From: an uncultured Eubacteriales bacterium
GTDB taxonomy: Bacteria; Bacillota; Clostridia; Oscillospirales; Acutalibacteraceae
Length of the DNA: 10,555 bases
Assembly (NCBI GenBank): GCA_900320925.1
Contig: ONUD01000078.1
Coordinates: 1-10,555, forward strand
Direction: 5' to 3'
This document shows, one piece after another, positions 1-7,057 of this stretch. The notes beneath the pieces were generated by a model. The model made no database searches, was not told where the DNA came from, and saw only the letters and a program-made list of their open reading frames with translations. Position 1 is the stretch's first letter, and each line of letters opens with the position of its first letter. Position numbers and translations under genes: made by a program.

Positions 1-522
1 CCAATCTTCCATTGGCTTTTTTTTCGATGCATTCTTGATTTTCCTGAGTTCAAAAAAGTGGATAGCAAATTTATCGGACAATACCTCATGTCTTTCGGTT
101 TCCATGACCTTGAAATGAGAGTGGTAGTCCTCACACGCAAATTGATTGAAGTTGATGATATTGATGCAAATGGTCTGCCGCAGTTCTCCGTATTCTTCTC
201 CGGCTTTTAACTCGTCACTGTATATCTTCGACCAGTAAAACAATGTTCTGTCATTGAAATACGGTTCTCGATTCACTTGCAGTTCGATATTCACGACACT
301 GTCATCCAGATACATTTTCAAGTCCAAACGGCTGAATTTTTGTTCCATGTATTCGGGTACCAGTTCCACATTTTCAATCGTAATTTTTTTGATTCGTTCT
401 CTTGGAATTTCCAGCAGGTCTGACAGGAATGCAATGATAATTTTCTCGTTCTTTGCATCACCGAACATCCGCTTGAAAATAATATCCAGTTTCAGCTTGA
501 CAATTTTATGATTTCTGTCCAT
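1..522 (-). CDS. Rpn family recombination-promoting nuclease / PD-(D/E)XK transposase-like protein (3' end outside window)
   Basis: Reading leftward from the ATG at 522 gives 174 open codons with no stop before base 1, so the gene is cut by the window edge. The N-terminus KLKLDIIFKRMFGD matches the 'LDxxFKxxFG' opening of Rpn/PDDEXK_2 proteins. A segment near residues 60-77 contains RLDLK and NIELQ, which fit the D...ExQ active-site pattern of the PD-(D/E)XK nuclease fold. Further on come aromatic/basic segments typical of the family (NREPYFNDRTLFYWSKIYS). Family members are metal-dependent DNA endonucleases; E. coli RpnA promotes RecA-independent recombination, and many homologues are accessory or phage-defence-associated genes. 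GGGGTGA, 5 bases before the ATG, is a plausible ribosome site. The gene reads AT-richer than its neighbours and diverges from the helicase gene, suggesting an acquired gene. The family call is fairly secure; the exact role is unknown. Confidence 0.82.
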   Translation of the reverse strand, partial: MDRNHKIVKLKLDIIFKRMFGDAKNEKIIIAFLSDLLEIPRERIKKITIENVELVPEYMEQKFSRLDLKMYLDDSVVNIELQVNREPYFNDRTLFYWSKIYSDELKAGEEYGELRQTICINIINFNQFACEDYHSHFKVMETERHEVLSDKFAIHFFELRKIKNASKKKPMEDW

Positions 523-549
523 TGGTATCACCCCACTATCATTTTCTCC

Positions 550-578
550 ATTATAGCATGAATCATTTGACATTTCAA
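550..578 (-). promoter_or_regulatory. sigma-A promoter for the Rpn-family gene
   Basis: On the minus strand TTGAAA (578-573) is followed after 17 bases by TATAAT (555-550). A TG one base before the -10 makes it an extended -10 (TGCTATAAT). Transcription would begin about 20 bases upstream of the ATG at 522. The match to consensus is near perfect. The -35 box directly abuts the -35 box of the opposing helicase promoter. Confidence 0.8.
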
Positions 579-595
579 TCATTATCTGATAAGAT
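567..595 (+). promoter_or_regulatory. sigma-A promoter for the DEAD-box helicase gene
   Basis: TTGACA (567-572) and TAAGAT (590-595) are separated by 17 bases, with a TG one base ahead of the -10 (CTGATAAGAT). The predicted start of transcription is near 602, giving a leader of only about 25-30 bases before the ATG at 629. This also argues against the upstream in-frame ATG at 605 as the start codon, because it would lie almost at the transcript 5' end. Confidence 0.82.
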
Positions 596-628
596 ATTAA
601 GGTTATGATATACGGAAAGAGGGAAAGA

Positions 629-2311
629 ATGAAGATTGAACGCTTTGAGGAGTTGGAACTCCTCCCGAAAATACAGCGTGCCATTGAGGAGATGGGTTTT
701 GAACAGCCCACCCCTATTCAAGCACAGGCAATCCCATTGATTCGCAGCGGTGCCGATGTCATCGGACGCTCCCAGACGGGTACCGGCAAAACCATGGCAT
801 TTGCCATTCCTGCGGTTGAAAAAATTGACACGGATGACTCCAAAAATACCGTACAGGTACTGATTATGTGTCCCACAAGGGAATTAGCAGTACAGTGCAG
901 TGAAGAAATCAAGCGGCTGACAAAATATGCGGGCGGTATCCGTCCTGTGGAAGTCTACGGCGGTGCGGCAATGGACAGGCAAATCACCCGTCTGAAACGT
1001 GCCAATATCGTCATTGGCACCCCCGGCAGAATCATGGATCATATGCGGCGAAGGACACTCAAACTCGACAATGTAAAGATGGTCGTACTGGACGAAGCGG
1101 ACGAAATGCTGAGCATGGGATTCAAAGAGGATATGGAAACGATCCTGCGGGAAACTCCCCAAGACCGTCAGACTATATTATTTTCGGCAACCATGCCCCC
1201 GTCCATTATGGCAATCACCGAAGAATTTCAGACTGACCCACAGCTTGTGCAAATCAATCAGAAGCAAGTGACCGTGGACAATATCGTACAAAATTATGTA
1301 GACGTTCCGATGGGCAGAAAAAGCGATGCCTTGAAGCTGCTGCTTCATTATTATCGTCCGTCACTCGCCATGGTATTCTGCAACACAAAGAAAATGGTAG
1401 ACGAACTGTCAGAGGATCTGCGGAAAAGCGGCTTCAATGCAGAAGCCCTGCACGGTGACCTGAAACAGTCCCAACGCACTGCCGTCATGGACAAATTCCG
1501 CTATGGCTCCACCTCTATCCTTGTTGCCACTGATGTCGCCGCAAGAGGCATTGATGTCAACGACGTAGAAATCGTGTTCAACTATGACATTCCGCAAAAT
1601 AATGAGTACTATGTACACAGGATTGGCAGAACGGGACGTATCGGCAAAAAAGGTACTTCCATCACCATTTGCAGCGGCAGAAAACAGGTCATTGCCATGA
1701 AAGAAATCGCCCGTACCGTGAAATCTTCGGTCAGTGAAATTCCCGTTCCCACCAATGCCGACATTCATGCCCGCCTCCATGAAAGCAATGCCCGGCTTGT
1801 GGAACAGGCTCTTGACAGCGGCATTGCACCGCCGTATACCGATATGGTCAATTCCCTGCTGGAAAAAGGACACTCCCTGTTTGACATTGCCGCTGCCGCA
1901 CTGCAAATGCACTTTTCTGACACGGAAGTCAATATCCAAGACATCGTGCAGGAACGAAAACAGTATCGCCATGCCGGCGGTCAATTCAGCAAAATCGTGC
2001 TGGACATCGGCAGAGCCAGCCGTGTTGCCCCGAATCATTTAGTCGCTTCTATCACGGAACGCAGTATGCTCCACGGTTCGGATATTGGCAAAATCGAAAT
2101 CTATGATGACTATTCCGTGGTGGCAGTTCCGTCCTCATCGGCAGATGAAGTAGTGGATATGATGTATGGTGCCAAGGTATGCGGCAAGCCTGTGAAAACC
2201 CGTCTTTTTGAAGAACGCCAAAAACGCTCCCATGCCCCCCGAACACTGCCCCGAGGCCATCAAAAATCCTCTTCACACTCCCGTGTACACCGCTCCAGAC
2301 GGCAGGGGTGA
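629..2311 (+). CDS. DEAD-box ATP-dependent RNA helicase with C-terminal DbpA-type RNA-binding domain (DeaD/CshA type)
   Basis: This 560-residue protein is an ATP-dependent RNA-unwinding enzyme, in this family commonly used in ribosome assembly, mRNA turnover and cold adaptation. The motifs appear in order: Q motif GFEQPTPIQ (23-31), Walker A SQTGTGKT (48-55), PTRELA (82-87), TPGR (131-134), DEAD (155-158), SAT (186-188), ARGID (305-309) and HRIGRTGR (330-337). All catalytic motifs are intact. Residues about 454-530 (KIVLDIGRASRV...IGKIEIYDDYSVV) match the DbpA/CsdA RNA-binding domain, followed by a basic Ser/Arg/His-rich tail (531-560). I chose the ATG at 629 over the in-frame ATG at 605 because GGAAAGAGGGA lies just ahead of it and the promoter leaves no leader for 605. 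The lipoprotein gene begins 5 bases after the stop, so the two are probably co-transcribed. Assignment among deaD, cshA and dbpA orthologues is not resolved. Confidence 0.95.
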   Translation: MKIERFEELELLPKIQRAIEEMGFEQPTPIQAQAIPLIRSGADVIGRSQTGTGKTMAFAIPAVEKIDTDDSKNTVQVLIMCPTRELAVQCSEEIKRLTKYAGGIRPVEVYGGAAMDRQITRLKRANIVIGTPGRIMDHMRRRTLKLDNVKMVVLDEADEMLSMGFKEDMETILRETPQDRQTILFSATMPPSIMAITEEFQTDPQLVQINQKQVTVDNIVQNYVDVPMGRKSDALKLLLHYYRPSLAMVFCNTKKMVDELSEDLRKSGFNAEALHGDLKQSQRTAVMDKFRYGSTSILVATDVAARGIDVNDVEIVFNYDIPQNNEYYVHRIGRTGRIGKKGTSITICSGRKQVIAMKEIARTVKSSVSEIPVPTNADIHARLHESNARLVEQALDSGIAPPYTDMVNSLLEKGHSLFDIAAAALQMHFSDTEVNIQDIVQERKQYRHAGGQFSKIVLDIGRASRVAPNHLVASITERSMLHGSDIGKIEIYDDYSVVAVPSSSADEVVDMMYGAKVCGKPVKTRLFEERQKRSHAPRTLPRGHQKSSSHSRVHRSRRQG

Positions 2312-2316
2312 CTACC

Positions 2317-2874
2317 ATGAAACGATTGCTTGTAGGAATCCTTCTTGCTGTCATGCTGTTGTCGGGGTGCAGTGAACAGGAGCAAATGCAGGAAAGTTCC
2401 CTGACCGTGCAGGAAAGCAGTACGGAGGAATCTGTTTCCTCCTATGTGGCATTTCCCAAAGGTCTGACCACCTATTCCAAAGGCAAGCTGAAATATACGG
2501 ACGGTACCGTGTCTGTCATTTTCAGCGATGAATTTTATCTTCCCAACGACAGCTATCACCCCAAAAACGGCATTTATCTGCAAAATGAAAACGGCACTGC
2601 CACCCTGCTGATTGAAAGCGTGAAGGACAATGCCGTGACCGATGAGGAAATGCTTTTTTACCTCTATGAAACCTACCCCTATGCAGAATCCTCCGTTAAC
2701 GGTAACAATGAAATCATTCTGCGGCACACCACCTATGACCAGTCCATGCATGAGCTTTATACGTTCCAGTGTATCAAGACCACTGACAGCGGCTATCGGC
2801 AAATTGTCCTGACCTGCCGTCCGAGTGACAAGGACAAGTATCAGACCGTATTCAATGCCATGCATTTTTCTTAG
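2317..2874 (+). CDS. Small predicted lipoprotein of unknown function
   Basis: The 185-residue product starts with a classic lipoprotein signal: Lys-Arg at residues 2-3, a hydrophobic core, and lipobox LSGC ending in Cys18, followed by an acidic/Ser/Gln/Glu-rich linker (about 19-45). It should be lipidated, cleaved by signal peptidase II and held on the outer face of the membrane. The mature domain (about 48-185) is rich in alternating beta-like segments (VSVIFSDEFYL, TATLLIESV, NEIILRHTTY, YRQIVLTC) and ends DKYQTVFNAMHFS. This loosely recalls PsbP/DUF1795-type folds, but that is only an impression. I use ATG 2317 rather than GTG 2308: AGGGG at 2304-2308 sits 8 bases ahead, within the last codons of the helicase gene, and this start gives a normal signal peptide. 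It lies 5 bases downstream of the helicase stop. Its stop overlaps the end of the opposing rluD-type gene. I do not recognise the function. Confidence 0.85.
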   Translation: MKRLLVGILLAVMLLSGCSEQEQMQESSLTVQESSTEESVSSYVAFPKGLTTYSKGKLKYTDGTVSVIFSDEFYLPNDSYHPKNGIYLQNENGTATLLIESVKDNAVTDEEMLFYLYETYPYAESSVNGNNEIILRHTTYDQSMHELYTFQCIKTTDSGYRQIVLTCRPSDKDKYQTVFNAMHFS

Positions 2875-3782
2875 TGCAGTGTCTGTAAAAAATGGGTAAA
2901 GTAATCGGGCAGGGGTGCCGAGAGTGTCAGCGTCTGCCCCGTGCGGGGATGAACAAAAGAAATATAATAGGCATGAAGGCACTGGCCATGCAGAGAGGCA
3001 AGGTATTTTTTGCCGCCATAAACAGGGTCGCCTGCCACGGGATGACCAAGCGATGCCATATGCACACGAATCTGATGGGTACGCCCCGTTTCGAGTGTCA
3101 GTTCCACGTGGGTATAGCCGGTGTATCGTGCCAATACTTTGTAATGCGTTACGGCAGGACGGGCATTTTTGACCGTCACTGCCATTTTTTTACGGTCAGT
3201 CGGGTGCCTGCCGATGGGAGCATTGACCGTTCCCTCATCATTCCTGAGATTGCCGCAGACCACCGCCTGATATTTGCGTGTAAAACTGTGTTCCTTGATT
3301 TGCTCGGCAAGCAGGCGGTGGGCAAAGTCATTCTTTGCCACAATCAGCAGACCGCTGGTATCCTTGTCAATACGATGCACGATACCCGGACGCATGACAC
3401 CGTTGATTCCTGACAGGCTGTCACCGCAGTGGTACAGCAGGGCATTGACCAGTGTGCCTGTATAGTTGCCCGCCGCAGGATGCACGACCATGCCCCTCGG
3501 CTTGTTCACCACCAGCAAATCACTGTCCTCATACACGATGTCCAGCGGGATATTTTCAGCCGCCGCTTCATAGGCAACCGGTTCGGGAATTTGTACCGTC
3601 ACCTCATCGCCTGCTTTGAGCTTATGATTCTTGGACGGCACACGGCCATTGACCAGCACATTCCCCTCTTCAATCAACTTTTGCACGCCGGAACGTGTCA
3701 GGTCACAGCCGACCTCTGCCAAAAATTTATCAATGCGGGCAAGATGATAGGGTTCCGCCACACAAAAACTCTGTTCATGCAT
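2871..3782 (-). CDS. rluD: RluA/RluD-family 23S rRNA pseudouridine synthase (B. subtilis YlyB-like)
   Basis: This 303-residue enzyme isomerises uridine to pseudouridine in RNA, most likely in 23S rRNA. An S4 RNA-binding domain covers about residues 14-68 (RIDKFLAEVGCDLTRSGVQ...VNGR). The catalytic domain follows, with the hallmark HRIDKDTSG at 136-144 whose Asp139 is the expected nucleophile. It also has VNKPRGMVVHP (92-102), GRTHQIRVHM (233-242) and GHPVAGDPVYG (246-256). The length is normal for the family. The ATG at 3782 lies 8 bases inside the 3' end of lspA (in its corrected frame) and is preceded by GGGGGA, so the two are probably translationally coupled. lspA followed by an RluD homologue is the usual Firmicutes order. 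The TAA stop overlaps the TAG of the convergent lipoprotein gene (shared TTAG). The symbol reflects the family; exact target uridines cannot be read from sequence. Confidence 0.93.
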   Translation of the reverse strand: MHEQSFCVAEPYHLARIDKFLAEVGCDLTRSGVQKLIEEGNVLVNGRVPSKNHKLKAGDEVTVQIPEPVAYEAAAENIPLDIVYEDSDLLVVNKPRGMVVHPAAGNYTGTLVNALLYHCGDSLSGINGVMRPGIVHRIDKDTSGLLIVAKNDFAHRLLAEQIKEHSFTRKYQAVVCGNLRNDEGTVNAPIGRHPTDRKKMAVTVKNARPAVTHYKVLARYTGYTHVELTLETGRTHQIRVHMASLGHPVAGDPVYGGKKYLASLHGQCLHAYYISFVHPRTGQTLTLSAPLPDYFTHFLQTLH

Positions 3783-4226
3783 GACGTTCCCCCATCAGAA
3801 TCACAACCGCAAACAATACTGCTCCAATCGTCACGCAGTAGTCGGCAAAATTGCATACAGGCGGGAAAATGACAGAGCAAGATAATCTACCACATACCCC
3901 CTGAACATACGGTCAATCAGATTGCCGACACCGCCCCCGATAATCAGCATGGAGGAAAGATAGAACAATTTGCCCGTCAGCTTTTTCCTGATAATCAGAT
4001 AAAGAAATACCCCTATCAGAACGACCGTGAAAACAGAAAATAACCATGTCATGTTCTGGAACATCCCAAAGGCAATGCCCCTGTTTTCCACATAGACCAG
4101 TGAAAGCACATTGTCTATCACACTGACACTTCCAACGGGAGCCAGATCCCGCAGGACAAAATATTTGATAATCTGGTCAATGACGGCCAGCACGGCTGAA
4201 ATCCCCAGAATGATTCCCAATATCAA
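3775..4226 (-). pseudogene. lspA: lspA, lipoprotein signal peptidase (signal peptidase II), interrupted by a one-base frameshift
   Basis: LspA is a four-helix membrane aspartyl protease that cleaves prolipoproteins at the lipobox. The main frame encodes MILGIILGISAVLAVIDQ, NRGIAFG (48-54) and GNLIDR (101-106, catalytic Asp105), up to YVVDYLALSF at about 120. It then runs SRLYAILPTTA and stops at 3831. The missing end is in another frame: FPPVCNFADYCVTIG...MGERHA, ending at TGA 3777-3775, and it contains the conserved N-x-A-D with the second catalytic Asp. Adding one base to the TTTTCCC run (minus strand of 3863-3869) restores a continuous 150-residue protein, normal for LspA. I place the start at TTG 4226: GGAGAGGTG lies 6 bases ahead and this gives the usual LspA N-terminus. 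An in-frame ATG at 4289 would translate through the terminator hairpin. It could be a sequencing error, a real null mutation or, less likely, recoding. Confidence 0.9.
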
Positions 4227-4232
4227 ACAAAA

Positions 4233-4241
4233 CACCTCTCC
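4233..4241 (-). promoter_or_regulatory. Shine-Dalgarno site that decides the lspA start
   Basis: GGAGAGGTG on the minus strand ends 6 bases before TTG 4226. The next upstream in-frame candidates are GTG, which has no spacing from this site, and ATG 4289, which overlaps the ileS stop and lies before the terminator hairpin. The TTG start is therefore preferred. Confidence 0.65.
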
Positions 4242-4243
4242 AT

Positions 4244-4284
4244 AAAAAAGGGGAAACCGAAAAGATTTTTTTGGTTTCCCCTTT
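4244..4284 (-). terminator. Rho-independent terminator downstream of ileS
   Basis: A perfect 12-bp inverted repeat (AAAGGGGAAACC at 4247-4258 with GGTTTCCCCTTT at 4273-4284) can extend by further A-U pairs into the loop after one mismatch. In the minus-strand transcript the stem is followed by a run of six U. It begins about 4 bases after the ileS TAA (4291-4289) and ends just before the lspA ribosome site. It should end or reduce transcription out of ileS, leaving lspA-rluD dependent on read-through or on an unseen promoter. Confidence 0.88.
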
Positions 4285-4288
4285 GTCA

Positions 4289-7057
4289 TTATTCAAGTAC
4301 GCTGGCACATCTTGCACACAAGGTCGGATGAACAGGATTCTGTCCTACCGTGTCGCTGTAGATCCAGCAGCGTTCACACTTTTCACCGTCAGCGTGTGCC
4401 ACCTCTACGGCAAGCGTGTCTGTCGGTTCGTCTTTCAGCTCCACCTTGGACACGATAAAGGCACTGGCAAGCTCTTTTTCAGCTTCCTTGAGGAAGGCAA
4501 GCTGTTCTCCTGATGCCTTGAGTGTCACCTTGGCTTCAATGGACTGGCGGAGGGTCTTGTTCTTCACCTCTACCTCGATGGCCTTTTTGACAACATCTCT
4601 GGTTTCGTGGATTCTGTCCCACATGGCCGCAAAGCTGTCATCAAGGGTGATACCCGTCAGGGCAGGCATCTCATTGAACAGCACATTCTCACTGTTCACA
4701 CCGCTTTCATGCGGCATATACTGCCAGATTTCGTCCGAAGTGTATGCCAGAATCGGTGCAACCATTCTGGTCATAGCGTCCAGAATAGTATAGATTGCCG
4801 TCTGAGCGGCACGCCGGAGTGTACCGTCTTTTTTCTCGGTATAGAGTCTGTCCTTGAGTACATCAAAGTAGAAGTTGGACATATCCACCACACAGAAGCT
4901 GTAAATAGCCTGATAGACCTGATGGAAGTCAAATTTATCATAGCCGTCACGCACCCTGCGGTTCAGGGCATCTAGCTTGGACAATGCCCACTTGTCAATC
5001 GGCAGGAGTTCACTTTCTGCCACCTTGTCGGTATCGGGGTCAAAGTCACTGAGATTGCCGAGAATATATCTTGCCGTATTTCTGATTTTCCTGTAAGCTT
5101 CGGAAAGCTGTTTGAGGATATCCTCCGAGATACGCACATTGTCATGGTAGTCGGACGATGCCACCCACAGACGCAGAATATCCGCACCGTACTTGTTGAA
5201 GATGACTTTGGGCATCAGACCGTTGCCCATGGACTTGGACATTTTTTCACCCTTGCCGTCCACGACCCAGCCGTGTGTGACAACCGCCTTGTAAGGAGCC
5301 TGTCCTTTGGTGGCGATGGCGGTCAGCAAAGAGGACTGGAACCAGCCTCTGTACTGGTCAGCCCCCTCCAGATAGAGGTCAGCAGGCCATTTCAGATACG
5401 GTCTTGCTTCGCATACAGCGGCATGAGATACGCCTGAATCGAACCAGACGTCCATAATATCTTTTTCTTTGTCAAATGCCTTACAGCCGCATTGCGGGCA
5501 GGTCATACCCTCAGGAATGATGTCAGCGGCATCCTTGGCATACCATGCATCCGAGCCTTCCTTTGCAAACAGCTCCGACACGGCAAGCATGGCATTTTTA
5601 TCCATGATGGGTTCCCCGCAGTCCTTGCAGAAGAAGATGGGAATCGGCACGCCCCATTTTCTCTGACGGGAAATGCACCAGTCCTTTCTTTCACGCACCA
5701 TGGAGGTAATTCTGTCCTCGCCCCATGCAGGGAGCCACTGAATTTTCTTGATCGCATCCACTGCCTGATCCTTAAAGGCATCCACAGAGCAGAACCATTG
5801 GCTGGTCGCACGGAATAGCACAGGATTTTTACATCTCCAGCAGTGCGGATATTGGTGGATAATTTTCTTTATGGCAAACAGGCTGCCCGTCTTGTCAAGG
5901 TACTCGGCAATGGGCTTGTTGGCTTTCTCGGTAGGCAGACCGGCAAACTGTCCTGCTTCCTCCGTCAGTACGCCGTGGGCATCCACAGGCACCACAATAG
6001 GCAGTTCGGGATAGTTCCTGCACACCTCATAGTCATCCAGACCATGACCCGGAGCGGTATGTACGCAGCCTGTACCGCTTTCCAGCGTGACGTGTTCGCC
6101 CACAATGACCAGAGAGGTTCTGTCAAGGAAGGGGTGCTGTGTTTTCATATACTCCAGTTCGGCACCTTGAATCGTACCGATCACTTCATAATTTTCTTTT
6201 CCTGCCGCTTCCATGGCAGCCACATACAGTTCCTCTGCCATGACATAGTATTCTCCGTCACACTTGATAACACTGTAATGAAATCTCGGCCCCACACAGA
6301 TAGCAAGGTTGGCCGGCAATGTCCATGTGGTGGTTGTCCAGATGACAAAATAGGTATTTTTGACATCGGCTCCCATGGCTGCCAGTTTTCCCTTATCGTC
6401 CGTAACACGGAACTTCACATAGACTGAGTGGCAGGGATCTTCGGCATACTCAATCTCCGCCTCTGCCAGAGCGGTTTCACAGTCGGGACACCAGTAGACA
6501 GGCTTCAATCCTCTGTAGATATAGCCCTTGCACGCCATATCGGCAAAAATCTCAATTTGCTTGGCTTCAAAGTCATGGGTCAACGTGATATAGGGGTTAT
6601 CCCATTCCCCGATACCGCCCAGACGCTGGAACTGTTCTCTCTGGCTGTTGATGTAGGTTTCGGCAAATTCACGGCAGATCTTTCTGAGTTCCACATCGGA
6701 AATAGTCGTAGAGTTATCCACTCCTGCCTTGTTTCTTGCCTTGAGTTCCGTCGGCAGACCGTGGGTATCCCAGCCCGGCACATAGGGAGCCTGAAAGCCC
6801 GTCATATTTTTATAACGGACGATAATGTCTTTCAGGGTTTTATTGAGGGCATGGCCGAGATGGATGTCACCGTTGGCATACGGCGGGCCGTCATGAAGCA
6901 CATACAGAGGCTTTCCCTTGTTGTTCTCCATGAGTTTTTCATAGACATGGTTTTCCTGCCAGCGTTTGAGTGTTTCAGGCTCAGACTTAGGCAGTCCTGC
7001 CCTCATCGGAAAGTCCGTTTTGGGCAGATTCAGTGTACTGTTATAATCCTGCGGCAT
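4289..7057 (-). CDS. ileS: Isoleucyl-tRNA synthetase
   Basis: This 922-residue class I synthetase charges tRNA-Ile with isoleucine in the cytosol. The HIGH-type motif HLGH is at 66-69, inside PPYANGDIHLGH, and KMSKS is at 605-609 (GEKMSKSMGN). The CP1 editing domain that hydrolyses mischarged Val-tRNA is visible through TTTTWTLPAN (241-250) and GTGCVHTAPGHG (328-339). The C-terminal zinc finger has Cys894, Cys897, Cys914 and Cys917 (CERC...CARC), as in bacterial-type IleRS. Extra Cys pairs occur at CKDC (477-480) and CPQC (520-523). The length is usual for the family and no break is seen. ATG 7057 is preceded by AAAGGAG/AAGGA. The gene starts 27 bases after the divIVA stop, as in B. subtilis. 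No T-box leader fits in that gap, so any tRNA-Ile-responsive control would have to act elsewhere. The stop overlaps an ATG (TAATG) and a terminator follows at once. Confidence 0.98.
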   Translation of the reverse strand: MPQDYNSTLNLPKTDFPMRAGLPKSEPETLKRWQENHVYEKLMENNKGKPLYVLHDGPPYANGDIHLGHALNKTLKDIIVRYKNMTGFQAPYVPGWDTHGLPTELKARNKAGVDNSTTISDVELRKICREFAETYINSQREQFQRLGGIGEWDNPYITLTHDFEAKQIEIFADMACKGYIYRGLKPVYWCPDCETALAEAEIEYAEDPCHSVYVKFRVTDDKGKLAAMGADVKNTYFVIWTTTTWTLPANLAICVGPRFHYSVIKCDGEYYVMAEELYVAAMEAAGKENYEVIGTIQGAELEYMKTQHPFLDRTSLVIVGEHVTLESGTGCVHTAPGHGLDDYEVCRNYPELPIVVPVDAHGVLTEEAGQFAGLPTEKANKPIAEYLDKTGSLFAIKKIIHQYPHCWRCKNPVLFRATSQWFCSVDAFKDQAVDAIKKIQWLPAWGEDRITSMVRERKDWCISRQRKWGVPIPIFFCKDCGEPIMDKNAMLAVSELFAKEGSDAWYAKDAADIIPEGMTCPQCGCKAFDKEKDIMDVWFDSGVSHAAVCEARPYLKWPADLYLEGADQYRGWFQSSLLTAIATKGQAPYKAVVTHGWVVDGKGEKMSKSMGNGLMPKVIFNKYGADILRLWVASSDYHDNVRISEDILKQLSEAYRKIRNTARYILGNLSDFDPDTDKVAESELLPIDKWALSKLDALNRRVRDGYDKFDFHQVYQAIYSFCVVDMSNFYFDVLKDRLYTEKKDGTLRRAAQTAIYTILDAMTRMVAPILAYTSDEIWQYMPHESGVNSENVLFNEMPALTGITLDDSFAAMWDRIHETRDVVKKAIEVEVKNKTLRQSIEAKVTLKASGEQLAFLKEAEKELASAFIVSKVELKDEPTDTLAVEVAHADGEKCERCWIYSDTVGQNPVHPTLCARCASVLE

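Noticed and set aside
605..628. Helicase start at ATG 605
   Set aside because: It would lie within a few bases of the predicted transcript start and has no ribosome site; ATG 629 has one and gives the usual N-terminus.
1409..2038. Long minus-strand open frame (209 codons) opposite the helicase gene
   Set aside because: It lies wholly inside the well-supported helicase gene, has no family-like motif or ribosome site, and is an expected shadow of that coding frame.
2805..2845. TTGTCC...GGACAA inverted repeat near the lipoprotein 3' end as a terminator
   Set aside because: Short stem with a loop of about 20 bases, within coding sequence, and no U-run after it on either strand.
2260..2982. 240-codon minus-strand frame across the lipoprotein gene
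   Set aside because: It overlaps three genes antisense, lacks recognisable domains, and the lipoprotein frame opposite it has a clear signal peptide and ribosome site.
3858..3875. Programmed -1 frameshift in lspA
   Set aside because: Not excluded, but the TTTTCCC run is not a standard X-XXY-YYZ slippery site in the lspA frame, and LspA is not known to need recoding; a lost base is the simpler reading.
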